Assembly: GCA_027405735.1 (NCBI GenBank)
Contig: JAPEHQ010000003.1
Span: forward strand, 2,666,001 to 2,730,000
Length of the DNA: 64,000 nucleotides
DNA from: Mucor racemosus
Lineage: Eukaryota > Mucoromycota > Mucoromycetes > Mucorales > Mucoraceae
Direction: 5' to 3'
Shown piece by piece: positions 13,750-25,330 of the stretch (its first letter is position 1; each line of letters opens with the position of its first letter). A program made the position numbers and the translations under genes. The notes under the pieces are model-generated. The model saw only the letters and a list, made by a program, of their open reading frames with translations. It was not told the DNA's origin and did no database searches.

Positions 13750-14583
13750 CATGGCAGTAATTATATTACATCACACCATCAATCATCATTCTCTCCTCAA
13801 GTAGATAATGTATACCCTTCTATGAATGCAAATAATAATAGTAGACAGCAACAAACTCTACCACAACATATGATGTATGATCCTAATTCATTTATGAGTC
13901 AGCCACATGCAAGATCTCCATCTATTCATCATCAGCAACAAGAGCGTCCTCATTCTGTAACATTTGGTGCTTCTATTCCAACTGTAATCAGAGCTCAATC
14001 TACTTCTATTCCTCGTGGTCCTCCTATTGAACAACAGCCCATTGTTCGTCCAACTGGATATCCATCTACGTTCTCTCAATTACAAAATATTATGGATGAA
14101 AATGACGGTAAGAAAGAAATCATTTGTATTATTATTAAATGACTCATTTATATATTGTATATATGTATAGGTAAACAACGATATAATACCTTTAAAGATC
14201 CTCTTCAACCACAACAGCAACCTCCTAGACCATCATCAGCTGCTGGGTTAGCATCATCTTCATCTTCTCAAATGATGCAACAATTTATGCCACCACCACC
14301 TCCTCCACCTCCACCCCCACCACAACAACCACAACAAGGTGAGCAAGGCCATGATATGTTTACATCTTATCAACTTGGTAATCCCTCCCAACAACAAGCA
14401 AATGTTTTTCCTGCAACTTCTTATATTACAAATGAACAATTATTGCAGCAGCAACAACAACAACAGCAGCAGCAAAAACGAACACAGCAGCAGCTGCAGC
14501 AGCAATATGCTATCAATTATCGCCATCAACAACAACAACACCAAGATCAACACATGTATCGTAGAGCTAGTGGTCCAAACTAA
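11915..14583 (+). CDS. FAR1-type (WRKY-GCM1) zinc-finger DNA-binding protein
   Basis: Five exons: 11915-12004, 12060-12185, 12300-13079, 13171-14107, 14171-14583. Phases agree and give 781 residues. The finger is split across exons 2 and 3. TNTEAIIFCRDLCSNHGFTV (about residue 50) is followed by YCSREG (about 77), RCECRW (about 103) and FIHNHPL (about 130). Cys, Cys and the final His-X-His are the zinc ligands of the FAR1/WRKY-GCM1 fold. The exon 3 acceptor at 12298-12299 is essential: it restores NIYIYCSREGLPDS, whereas acceptors nearer 12325 put the reading out of frame. A charged helical region follows, then a low-complexity half with an Ala run (GCA codons near 13720), a Pro run (near 14290-14330) and Gln runs (near 14440-14560). 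Family knowledge: Mutator-transposase-derived DNA-binding domain, also seen in yeast Aft1-like factors. No transposase domain is visible, so a domesticated transcription factor is inferred. Confidence 0.8.
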
Positions 14584-17081
14584 GCTATATTACTTTTGTA
14601 TATATATATATATATATATATATGGTACATATACACATTTGCAAGTAGCAAAAAATTCACAGAAAAAAACGCCCCCTCTTTAAACAAACCAAAAAATATA
14701 CACTTAACTTTTTTAATTCTTAATATTTGTATAATACATATACACATCAAATATAAACCTATTCTAGCAATGCTTTCTTTTTGATAAAATACATTGATCT
14801 CATACCTTAATAATCGATCAACTATTTCTTTTTGGTTTGCTATACAGAGAAAAGGGAAAAGGAAAAGCTCCAAGATGCAATAAACGCATGGTTATCATGT
14901 TGAGTATCATTTATAGTAACGTGGCACTACTGTATACATTCTCATACAACACAGACTAGCAGCTGTACAATTTGAATGCTTCTAGTCACCAGATTTGTCA
15001 TCATCAGCTTTTCCCTCAAATGAAGGCTGAGCATAAACATCTAGTTGTTAATGAATAGACGCGCTTATGGTGTTAATAACACGCTTTCTTTTACGTGTAT
15101 TATACATTGCAAACATACATATTTAGGGTAATATTAAATTTTGTTACGTGTTACCTGATTTTTATCACTTTATTTTTGGTTTCTTTGGACATGTTAACAA
15201 TTATCTGACTCCAAAGAATGTAGAAACATTACATAGACTGGGTACGAGCAACCAGGAAAATTAACTGATAATCGATCAAGTATATGTACATGTATTAGAC
15301 AAACTTTTTTGTTATCAAAAGAGAGTATATGCTTAAAATGTAAACTGAAAGAGAATATCTTAATAACTACGCGTTCTTTTACTTGCGATGAATGCATTAC
15401 AGTCTATCAAGAAAAACTCTAGTTGAAACCAACTTAAAGTATCGTTTTTCAATAATCAAGTTGATATCATACGGGTTTGATTTGATTTCATCTAAAATAA
15501 TAACCCATTCAGTTATTCCGCATTATTTCGAGGCATTGGTAAAAGGAAAATAAACTGTACGCTTGCTTTTCATGATTTTCAAGAACTTATTCATTTGATT
15601 CATTTAAACATTTATTCCGTATGTACTTCACCCCTTCTTGGTGTAACTATTCATTTAAAATTATATGCCGTACATAAAAAAAAAAGGAATGTTCTTAACT
15701 ATTGGTTTCTGTTATCGATCATCACTTTTACCTGGGGTACCTATCGTCATTTAAACATTAAATTTTCTCTGCCAAATTGTACCGTTGTTGTACAGTATAA
15801 TAAGCAAAAAGCCCACTAAATTGGGCTATCTGGTTTCGGAAAACATCATTGTAATCAAAAGACTTCATTTTGATCTTCTTTTTAGTTTGTCTCATAAATC
15901 CGATGCTCTTTCTACGCATATATTGCACATGCACACATGTAAAGAACGTTTTTTCATTTGAGGATCGAATTTTCCACCAATGTTGATTGAAAGCATGACC
16001 TCTGTGAATATGAATATATACAATACATGCCCAATTAAATAAAAGTAAAATTAGTATATTCCCATTGTATTAAATACTGCCCCCAAGAAAGCATTAATCG
16101 AAAATCTTTCCATTCATATCAAATTAGGGGCGAGCAGCAGGAAATTAAGCTATTTTTGCAATGAAGCGAGGCCAGGCCAGATCTTTCTGTTTTGTCTATA
16201 TAAAAGTTTATTTCTAGCTAAAAATAAATTAATTATAAACAAATTTATGCATCTATTCTTCCACAGATATCTCTATTCTAGACGATTTTGTCATGTCGGT
16301 GTGTGTCTAATTATAAAACTCCTTCATAATCACACAGGCGGAAAATGTGTATCCTTGAAGCGAGGCGGCTCTTTCAAAAATAGCCTAATGGTATCGCCCG
16401 ATAAAATCCTGTTTTCATTGATGTATACCAAGCTATTGGGAAACTATACGCTGTAGTTTGATTACAATCCGACACAGAAGTAGATGGTATCTTGGTACAA
16501 CTAGTTCAATAAATTCATTTTTGAAAGAGATAAACTGAACCGAATAAATAGAATTATTGAAAGCTCTATTCAATTTCTAGTTTTTATTAAAATAAAAAAA
16601 CAATTTGCAAAATCAAGCGATTCAGTGGACGGAACATGTGTCGATCAAATATTGATTAAATCTCAATCAATATCAGCTTATTGGCAGTGTTTTGCTTTCT
16701 AAAATTAGTTACCTTACTGACGCTTACAACTTCCAAGCAAGATATGGCCAGGTACATTAAATTAATCATATATATTCGAAAGTTCCTGGCTATATATGAT
16801 TGATATGATGATCAAAGTACATGTAGGCGTATAACAGCAGAAGAAAGCGCTAGTTTATTTTTATGCGTATAAAAAAAAACAAAAGCCAGAAACAAACTGA
16901 TTTCCCGCCTAGCATCCTATTTGATGATGATAAAAATTAATAATTTGGTTTTATTCGATAGTATCATATCCCAATACACACCAACTGGTAAGTAAACATA
17001 GTAGAAAACAAGAATGCGCATCATTGAAAAATATTTATCCGTGAACTGTTTAAAAAATCGAGAAATATCTAATTATTGTTA
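14584..17081. other. gene-free left shoulder of the repeat zone
   Basis: About 2.5 kb. It begins with a (TA)n run at about 14599-14622 just past the stop codon. It contains small hairpins, for example ATATGGCCAGG with CCTGGCTATAT around 16742-16797 and ATTGATT/AATCAAT near 16650-16675. No exon chain or tRNA structure could be supported. Open frames at 15595-15819 and 16247-16456 have no recognisable domain. Confidence 0.5.
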
Positions 17082-17204
17082 TGATAATGTACCAGAGATG
17101 ATCAACTTTAATCCTAAAACAAGCATCCGAAAATATCCTGTCTCTAGCAGTTAGTTTATCTTTTTTAGTGCTAATGTTTCAGATTTTTACAGGTATTTTA
17201 TTTC
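17082..17204 (+). repeat. R-family scrap at the outer left edge
   Basis: About 123 bp containing CGAAAATATCCTGTCTC and CTAATGTTTCAGATTTTTAC, identical in reverse complement to 35543-35665 and homologous to R2/R3. It stops exactly where element E1 begins (TAAGTACTTA at 17205) and at the left edge of the palindrome, so it is truncated on both sides. Confidence 0.75.
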
Positions 17205-17320
17205 TAAGTACTTAAGTTGGTTCTGGTAAAGCATTGAATAAATTGGCTTGGGACAAAGAGGGTAAAAAGGCGGCAATAGGTTCCAATGATGGGTATGTTT
17301 ATGTTTATGATATTGGAGAG
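17205..17320 (+). pseudogene. dynein intermediate chain fragment, E1 left
   Basis: Reading GGT TCT GGT ... from about 17217 gives ALNKLAWDKEGKKAAIGS followed by NDGYVYVYDIGE. The reading ends at GAG followed by GTGAGA, an intact splice donor. Family knowledge: this matches the C-terminal WD40 stretch of fungal cytoplasmic dynein intermediate chains. This copy has Tyr in VYVYD, whereas the other three have Cys. It is cut at its 5' side by R-family sequence, so it cannot be functional. Confidence 0.7.
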
Positions 17321-18493
17321 GTGAGACTAAAACCTAATGTAGATCGCCACTAGCGCAATAATTATAAAGTAAGACTATACTACCATCGAATAAACTACCA
17401 CACAATATTAACACATATAAGGCTTTACAGTAATAAGCTTGAATCAAGCGGGTACATCATTGTAAATTCTTGAAAAAATTCTCAAGTATTATGAAATTTC
17501 TTATTTTTAAGACTTACAAGGCTTATAAGCGGAATATTAATTTAGAAAATTATTCTTGTTCAGATCATCAATTTTGACATTTTTTAATTTTTTTTTTCTG
17601 GTTTTGCAAATCTAGAGTTAATTATACTACCAATTATAAAAACAAAAATAAACACATATACAGAATTTAGTGTTCTATTTGCTCAATAAAAAACAACAAA
17701 CATTTTTATTACAAAATATTACATGAAAATCCTTTAATCAAAAAACCGTTTTTGGGCCAAAAGTACAAATTTTTATTACTTAACATTTAATATTAAGCTT
17801 CCGTAAAATGTGTATTAACTATAGCTATAATTTTCTCTCACAATGTAGTATATTTAAACGTTGATTTTGGTATCAAAAATTAATTTTTCTGTTTTTTGAT
17901 CAAAATCATGCGTGTTGGTAAGGGTAAAATGAGTCACCGAAAATGTCCGCTACAAAAACTGAATTTTCAGACCGCACGTGGTTAAATATAAAAAAAGTTA
18001 AAAAAAAAAAAAAAAAAAAGGCATTTTCATTTAAAACTTAGATATACCATAGTATAAGAGTCTTAGCAATTCAATCTTGCTATGCTCAATTACGGCGTCG
18101 CTCTACGGGCTCGTTTTTGCAAATTTTTTAATGAATGTATGATATGACAGACGGTTTTTCTGGTAGAAAAATGCATGTTTTTATGATAACAGATATTGCC
18201 TATTTTGTTTAGTTTATAGTTCATACGCTGTAATGCTACTTTTACATTGGCTGAAATGAGCAATTTAACGGGATTTTAATTGCGCTAAATAATGTAAAGC
18301 TTTGAAAATTCTTTTCTACGTGTGTTGTTTCTCTCTTTTTGTTTTCATAATCCAAGAATATATTCACTGTTTCATAAGGTATATCAGACTATCAAACTGG
18401 TATTCTTTTCTTTTATCTGAATATGCATGCCAACACAAGGGACTAATGTTTTTAATATAGGTAATAGTCGTTATATTAGAGACTGATATTTTC

Positions 18494-18946
18494 ATTTAAC
18501 CGCATTCTAAAATCAAATATCATTATTTACTACTGTATTGTTGGACGTATTGGAAATGTCAAAAGAGTCTGTATAAATAATCTTGTCAGAATATTACACT
18601 TTTATTAACAATACATCCTTTGGATGTATTTATATACATTAATTATAACTATTACTAGGGTTTTACTATCTAAGAATATGATGTAAGTCAATGATCCGCA
18701 TTGATGTACTGTAACACTAATTATTAGACAAAACATTAGATTATCCTTTTTTTTTTTGTTTCTACTGTATATCATTCGAAATTTTATCACTTTTCTGGAA
18801 CATTTCGTGAGTTTGTAGCTAGTTTTAGCTTTTCATTGAGTAGGTATAAATATGATTGCCTTCGATTTTTTTGATCTGGTAATCAAGAAGTACGTCCAAC
18901 AATACAGTAGTAAATAATGATATTTGATCCTAAAATGCGGTTAAAT
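18494..18946. repeat. nested inverted repeat in the core of E1
   Basis: Arm 18494-18549 (ATTTAACCGCATTCTAAAATC to TTGTTGGACGTA) is nearly the exact reverse complement of 18891-18946, around a loop of about 341 bp. The loop itself carries the small palindrome ACATCCTTTGGATGT near 18612-18627. The second copy of E has the same structure about 14.87 kb further right. Confidence 0.75.
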
Positions 18947-20552
18947 TTTTGCATCTACCGGTTATTTGTAAGATAATAAACCTTTTGATTTGTAATCCTT
19001 ATTGATAAGAAGTCAGCTAACTGATCTGTGGTAAAATTCTTGATTGTTCTTATTGTTCTAAAGTAAGATCCACAAAACGGGATATGTGAGACATATCCAC
19101 TTGTTGGACTTAGCTGTATGAAATAAGCTCAATTTTGATGTGTTGTATTACTAATGTAAATAGATTGATCTGACATGGAATGTCAAAATGATATAATCGA
19201 TCCAAAACTGATCTAACGGATAAATGTAATATAGAATTTTTATATAATAAATAGGACAAATTACTGATATTAAATAAAGATGATCTTCAGTTTTTTGTGC
19301 GTGATTTAATTTAACAAGTTTCTTTATTAAATTATACATTTTTTTTGCTACAATATTTATTCTAAATCTTGGGCATTTTATAAATAAAAAGTATCAGTCT
19401 CTAATATAACGACTGCTACCTATATTAAAAACATTAGTCCCTTATGTTAGAATGCGTATTCAGATACAAGAAAAGAATACCTGCTTGATAGTCTGATATG
19501 TCTTATCAAATGGTGAATATATCCTTGGATTATGAAAACAAAAAGAGAGAAACAACAAACGTAGAAAAGGGTTTTCAAGGTTTTACATTATTTAGCGCAA
19601 TTAAAACCCTGTTAAATTGCACGTTTCAGTCAATGTAAAAGCAGCATTACAACGAATGAACCATAAACTAAACAAAATAATAGGTAATATCTTTTATCAT
19701 AAAAATATTCATTTTTCTACCAGAAAAACCGTCTGTCATATCATACATTCATTAAAAAAATGCAAAAGTGAGCCCGTAGAGCGATGCCGTAATTGAGCAT
19801 AGCAAGATTTAATTGCTAAGACTCTTATACTATGGTATTTCTATGTCTTAAATAAAAAAGCGCTTGTTCTTTTTTTAATTTTCTTATATTTAACCATGTA
19901 GAGTCTGAAAATTCAGTTTTTGTAGCGGACATTTTCGGGGCTCATTTTACCCTTACCAACACGCATGATTTTGATCAAAAAACAGAAAAATCAATTTTTG
20001 ATAACAAAATTAACGTTTAAATATACTACATTATGAGAGAAAATTGTAGCCATAGCTAATACACATTTCATGGAAGCTTAATATTATATGTTAAGTAATG
20101 AAAATTTGTATTTTTGCCCCAAAAACGGTTTTTTGATTAAAGGATTTTCATATAATATTTTGTAATAAAAATGTTTGTTGTTTTTTATTGAGCAAATAGA
20201 GCACTAAATTCTGTATATGTGTATATTTTTTGTTTTTATAATTGGTAGTATAATTAACTCTAGATTTGCAAAACCAGAAAAAAAATTAAAAAATGTCAAA
20301 ATTGATGATCTGAACAAGAATAATTTTCTAAATTAATATTCCGCTTATAAGCCTTGTAAGTCTTAAAAATAAGAAATTTTACGATATTTGTGAACTTTTT
20401 CAAGAATTTACGATGCTGTACCCACCTGATTCAAGCTTATTACTATAAACATTTATACATGTTAATATTGTGTAGTAGTTTATTTGATGACAATATAGTC
20501 TTACTTTATAATTATTGCGCTAGTGGCGATCTACATTGGGTTTTAGTCTCAC

Positions 20553-20760
20553 CTCTCCAATATCACAAACATAAACATACCCATCATTGGAACCTATTGC
20601 CGCCTTTTTACCCTCTTTGTCCCAAGCCAATTTATTCAATGCTTTACCAGAACCAACTTAAGTACTTACAAATGGTTCCTCGGTATTTGCATTCAAATCA
20701 GATAAGTCAAATTGACTGGTTCCATGTACAGTAGTATCAGACGTATCATCAGTCCGCCTT
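20553..20760 (-). pseudogene. dynein intermediate chain fragment across the E1/left-arm junction
   Basis: On the minus strand the frame reads DLSDLNANTEEPFVST, then a TAA stop where a CAA would restore the family sequence, then VGSGKALNKLAWDKEGKK and on to VYVCDIGE and a GTGAG donor. The coding sense thus runs uninterrupted across the E boundary apart from one in-frame stop. The junction was therefore once continuous gene sequence. The piece is a fragment of one or two exons of a WD40-containing dynein intermediate chain. The rest of the gene is not in the window. Confidence 0.75.
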
Positions 20761-23700
20761 ATGATAAATGTCAATCTAAAACTAGAAACACCCCATTGTC
20801 ATTGTTATGAGCTATTATGAAAAGCTTGATTTTTAATAATACAGCAATTAAATAAAAAACAAGGTGATACTAATGGCATATAATGAGTATTTAACGTCTA
20901 AGTAAGTTTGATGAAGTATGCTTTTAAACCCCTTTTAAAAATCCTGAGGCAAATACAACATCTTGGTCCTGTAATTTCTATCCATCAAAATGTTGCGATT
21001 TTTACGACTACACAATGAATGCACTTTTTATCTATCTTGACCTTAATGTACATTGTTGGATATCAGTTTTTTACCAGCTGTATTTTCTCTAATTTATTAA
21101 TATTCAGTCATATTGAAAGATGATTTGTAGCGCTGCCAAAATAAAAGAGTGAATACTTCAAGATTCTTCTGCATATCAAATTATGCAATTTAGTAGCAAT
21201 GATTGCACTTAACTATGCTTTTTGAACCTATTGATGTAAATCAGAATAATTAATGTTTTCATTCGTCACAAGTAATCTGTGTTGCTTTATACGATACATT
21301 TACATTCACCCATTCAATAAATGACATTGCATTTATTATCCGTTAGATCAATAAACCAACGTTATCTTGATTCGATACGTTTGATAATTAAATGCCTAAA
21401 TCACACTTAGGCCACCAAGTATCGCCACAAAAAAATCTCGTACAGGTCGACGAAACATCACAATTTGGATCATTTTTTTGCGTTCATAGATCTCTAAAAG
21501 AACCATAATATTTCTATCTGTTCAATTTAACTAAAATACATTGAACGCCAATATCGTACTTGATAAAGCGCCTTACTTTATTGCGAGTCAATACAACTAA
21601 TTTGATACTAGTTTAGAATCAGCAGCTAAATCAGATAAATTTGAGATTAGACAACCCCTTTTAATAACAACTTTGCACACCATGAGCTAATAATGGACCG
21701 TTATTATAGATACGCTAATTAAGGATGACGAGTTGATTCTAATGGACGAACGACTCGATTATCAGTATAAACAAAATATTAAAATCAAATATAGCAATTG
21801 AATGAACAAGAGACGATAAGCCATGTAAATTAGCATAATTGAATTGTTTCAAGCGTTTTGAACTGAATACGCCTTTACTTTTGACGTATAAAAATTGATT
21901 TATTAGTAAAATCAATGAACAAGTAATTATTATGGTGTATCTTTGATAGCTGGTAGTGGTATACAAGACAACACCTTGTTTTCCTCTTCTTGGCTGCTGG
22001 TCATTAAATAGAAGCAAATATCTTTTAGAAGCTAAATAGATTAACATGAGTTTATTATGCATCAATTCAAATCAAGTCAATGCTATACATACTTTTATAA
22101 TTACCAATTTTTCTGCAGATCGATGTTGATTTCAGACCAAAAAAGCAATGATTATAACATAGATGATGGAACAAAATGATTAAGTCCTAGATACTTTTTT
22201 TGTTCGAAAAAGATATTATAACGCGCCCTGACATTAACAGTTAATAATTCTTTTCCAAATAAACAATAGGAAAAACTTGTACTTGTACCTGCTTTTGCTG
22301 GATTTTAGTTTATGGAAAAATATTGGTCTTTTTGTTGTAGTTTCAAACGTAAATAAAAGAGCTGAGGAAAGAGTAGAGAAGAAAACAGATTTTGTGTGTT
22401 ACAAACAGATATTTACAAAGGCATAAATACTTTTAGTGTTGCCAAACAGGTTGTTGTCGTGGTTCCCATTTGGTCTACGAAAGAAGAACATGGGAAGAAC
22501 TCTTTCAAACCCCAAATTTTAAATCGATATACTGTATCTCGTCAATAAGGCAATTCTGTTGAGTCAGAGTAACTCACATCTGCTTTAAACCGTTCAAATT
22601 GTCTTCGTTATTAATTATATTATGACCGATATAATACTTTAGTAAATTGACTAAAAATTTTTGATCTCATTGCTCTGCTCATCTGGGCTGCCTGATCTGC
22701 ACAAATTTTTTCATTCTGCCCATCTGTGCAGATCATTATGCCCATGATGGGAAGCATAATTCGGCCGCAGTGTTGCATTTGATACATAGTGGATATAGAA
22801 AAAACATATCTTGATTTCATTAGTTAACAGCTATTTTTGAAGAAGTATACCATCATTTTCGACAAGAAGCCTCTCTTCCTCTGCTTAAAAAATTGAAGGA
22901 ACTGGAAAAATGCTTGTAATAATCAATAAATATTCATTCAGATGGGCTGCAAGTTTCAAAATACACTACAGCTATAACATTAGCCAGCGCCAAATAACGT
23001 TAGTATCCCATAGATTTGCTAGATAAATCATACGAATCAAGAGCACCCTTTTCCCAAATGGGATTTGTTGCTAAATGGACAATTTGAAATTAGAAATAGC
23101 GCCCTAAGTCAGTGAAAATCAGCATATACAAAAATAAGGACACCGAACTTAATAATTAAATGTCGTGCTTATACAGTACATGACCAATGCTGTAGTGCAT
23201 AGTGGAATGTGCTTTGAATTTATTTTTCAAAAAGTTTAAGTTTCAAATATTGATTTAAGTAACTATAAGCAAATAAATATTAGAAAATGAAAAACCTTTG
23301 TTCCCTAAATAAACTGATGTACTAATAATTCGCAATAAATAACCAACACATTTTATACAACTTTACCTACTAGATGATTTTTAAATCTTCAAAAAATATA
23401 AATTTTTCATCGAGTTATAGATAAATTAGGGTTTGATAAAAGATAGTTGACTTAAATGCAAAGCTGTGGTGCACAAAAAATCTGTATTTATGAAACAATT
23501 TGAGAGCGAAATGGTTTATTTAAAACCGTAAATTAATGCAGAATTTGATGAGCTACAAAAACCATTTAATGGTCAAGTAACGGTAAATATACAGTTTTCT
23601 GTCAAATATTGGAAACATTTCCTAATTTCCAGTATTTTGCACATTTACAGCTTAAAAATAGACTACAGCTTAAAGCGCGCAATTTCATTTAAAGTCCGAG

Positions 23701-24708
23701 AGAGTCGATTTTGAAACAAGACATTAAATTTTTTTTCGAGATTTTGATAGAACGACATGATTGGCCAGTCTATAGCCCAGCAAAATTGACGCTCTTTTAA
23801 ATTTCAAGCAATATTAGTGGCTCCCGTCATTTGAACCATTTTGTGAGGATGTTTTTCGATGGTATATCTGTCATTACTCCATGGAAAATGCAGCTACAAT
23901 TAAGAAAAAAAATGGAAATGAAAACGGCGAATGTTGCGCATATTGCAATACCAAAAAAACAGAAATGCAAATGCGTTAATGTTTCGTTTTGGAGTGATTA
24001 AAATCACCAGTCATTTAGTTAATTTTTATAAATTTGGAGGTAATGCATCATTACTCGAGCAAAATTGTAGCTAGAATCCCGCAAAATAATACAAATAAAC
24101 AAGAAAACGCTGCACATTCTGTATTTTTAAAAATAAATATCTACAAAAGTCTTTATATTTGAATTTTTAGTTAATAAAAATGATTAACCATCTAGCGGAT
24201 TTTTAAAGATTTCTGTATGATGTATTGTTACTCCATCAAAAATATGCTTACAATAAAGCAAAATAGCGCAAATAATGCTGTAAATTTGAATAAAGTTGAG
24301 GCATTATAAAATACAGCTTGAAAAAAGACATAATGCTGTTTACTGGAGCTTTGCGAATGATCAATTATTTGACAAATTTAGCATATCTGGCTATTGTAAA
24401 TGTGAAACGCTTTTACCAGGCTTTTAAATGTAATGTAACTACTTTTCCAATATGCGTTTTTAATTCAGTGTATAATAATGGTTTGTAAAATATATGTAAT
24501 TGGTAGAGATATAGATAAATCAAAAGTAAAGATTCTTCCATTTTTTAGCATTATACAATGTGACGAGGGCAATTTCCGAATGAAAATTAAAAAGGGAAAT
24601 AGATACGTGATAATAATTGCATTCGAATTTTATATTTTCTACGAATATATATTCTTTTAGAGAGAATGTTTCCCAATTAATAAATTCTGCACCATTTTTT
24701 ATTGTCAT
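20669..24708 (+). repeat. left main arm (A) of the palindrome
   Basis: About 4.04 kb, almost identical in inverted orientation to 28046-32086. The frames at 21739-22065, 22620-22820 and 24478-24660 recur unchanged in the other arm. Only scattered differences were seen, for example one base in the TTCAATTTTTT tract near 22880. No protein family is recognised in these frames. The inner third (about 23200-24330) is a diverged relative of repeat family R with a degenerate ~175-bp periodicity. Confidence 0.9.
23850..24300. repeat. degenerate ~175-bp tandem repeat units in arm A
   Basis: Three spaced versions of the phrase 'ATTACTCCATCAAAAATGTAGC..AGAAT..AGCAAAATA' lie near 23870-23940, 24047-24120 and 24227-24300. 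The unit is therefore about 175-180 bp. The same phrase recurs twice at a similar spacing in R3 (near 58995-59065 and 59170-59235), and the inverse set lies in the right arm near 28450-28900. Similarity is clear in the words TTACTC, TAGCTAGAATC and GCAAAATA but the spacers are poorly conserved. Confidence 0.5.
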
Positions 24709-25330
24709 TAAATAGAGCTGGATGAAAAAGATATATTATAATTTTCGTTTGTACTGAATTCTGTTGACCCTCAATGTAAGTTTTGTTTTGTATAATAGCA
24801 TCTAGTCGTGATACCAGATCTTAAGCTGGTATCTTTGCGATATAATGTCTGAAATTTATTAGTGTATATAGATCCTCAAGTCTAGATTTTTTAGATTTGA
24901 CTTAATATCAGCTCAAGGTTGTCATATGGTAGGGATGCAGTATTCATTTATTCTAAAGACTTATTTGGATATATAAATTACTTTTGATTGACAGTTTGGT
25001 TTTGTATGACAACGAAGAGTGCTTTATGTATATCGATATGTTTTTTGGACGTATCTACTTAGAAAAACTGTTTATTTAGCTATTTACATGGAGTGATAAG
25101 TCGTGATGTAACCCGTCGACTTTTTCTTGTATGTGCTTGCTGTTATCAACTGTAAGAGGAGATCACTATGAACAAAAAATCTCTTAATTCTCTTAATTGT
25201 GCCACATTAAGGAAAATAAGAAAATTTACACTGCTTATTTTTTTTTAAATTTTGTCTTATTTTCCTTAATGTGGCATAATTAAGAGAATTAAGGAATTTT
25301 TTTTTCATAGTGGATGGTTCAATATTCAAT
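24709..25330 (+). repeat. diverged inner left arm
   Basis: It pairs in inverted orientation with about 27070-28045 at visibly lower identity than the main arms. Paired landmarks: TCTATTTAATGAC, ACTAGATGCT/ACTCGATGCT, TCTAGACTT.AGGATCTATAT, TCCAAATA.GTCTT and TAGCTAAATAAACAGTTTTT. The right partner has about 0.5 kb of extra sequence (about 27320-27840). The left partner carries the CACTA-MITE at 25164. Confidence 0.65.
25164..25312. mobile_element. CACTA-type MITE 1, 149 bp
   Basis: It begins CACTATGAA and ends TTCATAGTG. Long inverted repeats include TCTTAATTGTGCCACATTAAG against CTTAATGTGGCATAATTAAGA. It is flanked by GAT on both sides, the 3-bp duplication typical of CACTA/EnSpm elements. 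The partner arm near 27091-27119 reads, in reverse complement, AGGCACTGGTCCAATA, matching AGGAGATGGTTCAATA with one GAT removed, so an empty site exists. No coding capacity. Transposition depends on a CACTA transposase elsewhere (inference). Confidence 0.85.

Larger units (their letters stand above)
17205..20668 (+). mobile_element. element E, copy 1 (E1), non-autonomous inverted-repeat element
   Basis: It starts TAAGTACTTAAGTTGG and ends CCAACTTAAGTACTTA. Left (about 17205-18492) and right (about 19388-20668) inverted repeats of about 1.28 kb are similar but not identical, with several substitutions per 100 bp. The core of about 0.9 kb contains a second, shorter inverted repeat. There is no transposase or other recognisable gene, only a captured dynein-intermediate-chain scrap at each end. 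The flanks show no target-site duplication (TTATTTC versus CAAATGG). The ends fall inside former coding sequence, so E may be a rearrangement unit defined by its inverted repeats and not a classical transposon. Confidence 0.7.

Noticed and set aside
16340..16480. tRNA-like A-box phrase (AGCCTAATGGTA)
   Set aside because: No matching B box (GTTCGANNC), acceptor stem or anticodon arm could be drawn around it.
17205..20668. Element E as a classical TIR DNA transposon
   Set aside because: No transposase and no target-site duplication. Its termini fall inside the dynein-like coding scrap, so the term is used loosely and a rearrangement origin is kept open.
21739..22065. 108-codon minus-strand frame in arm A (identical frame at 30690-31016)
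   Set aside because: It is repeated only because the arms are near-identical. The sequence has no domain, no coding-type composition and no supporting splice or promoter context.
22620..22820. 66-codon frame in arm A with CGRIMLPIMGIMICTDGQ (mirror 29935-30135)
   Set aside because: It looked momentarily like a gene scrap, but no family could be named and neighbouring frames are closed. Treated as part of the repeat arm.
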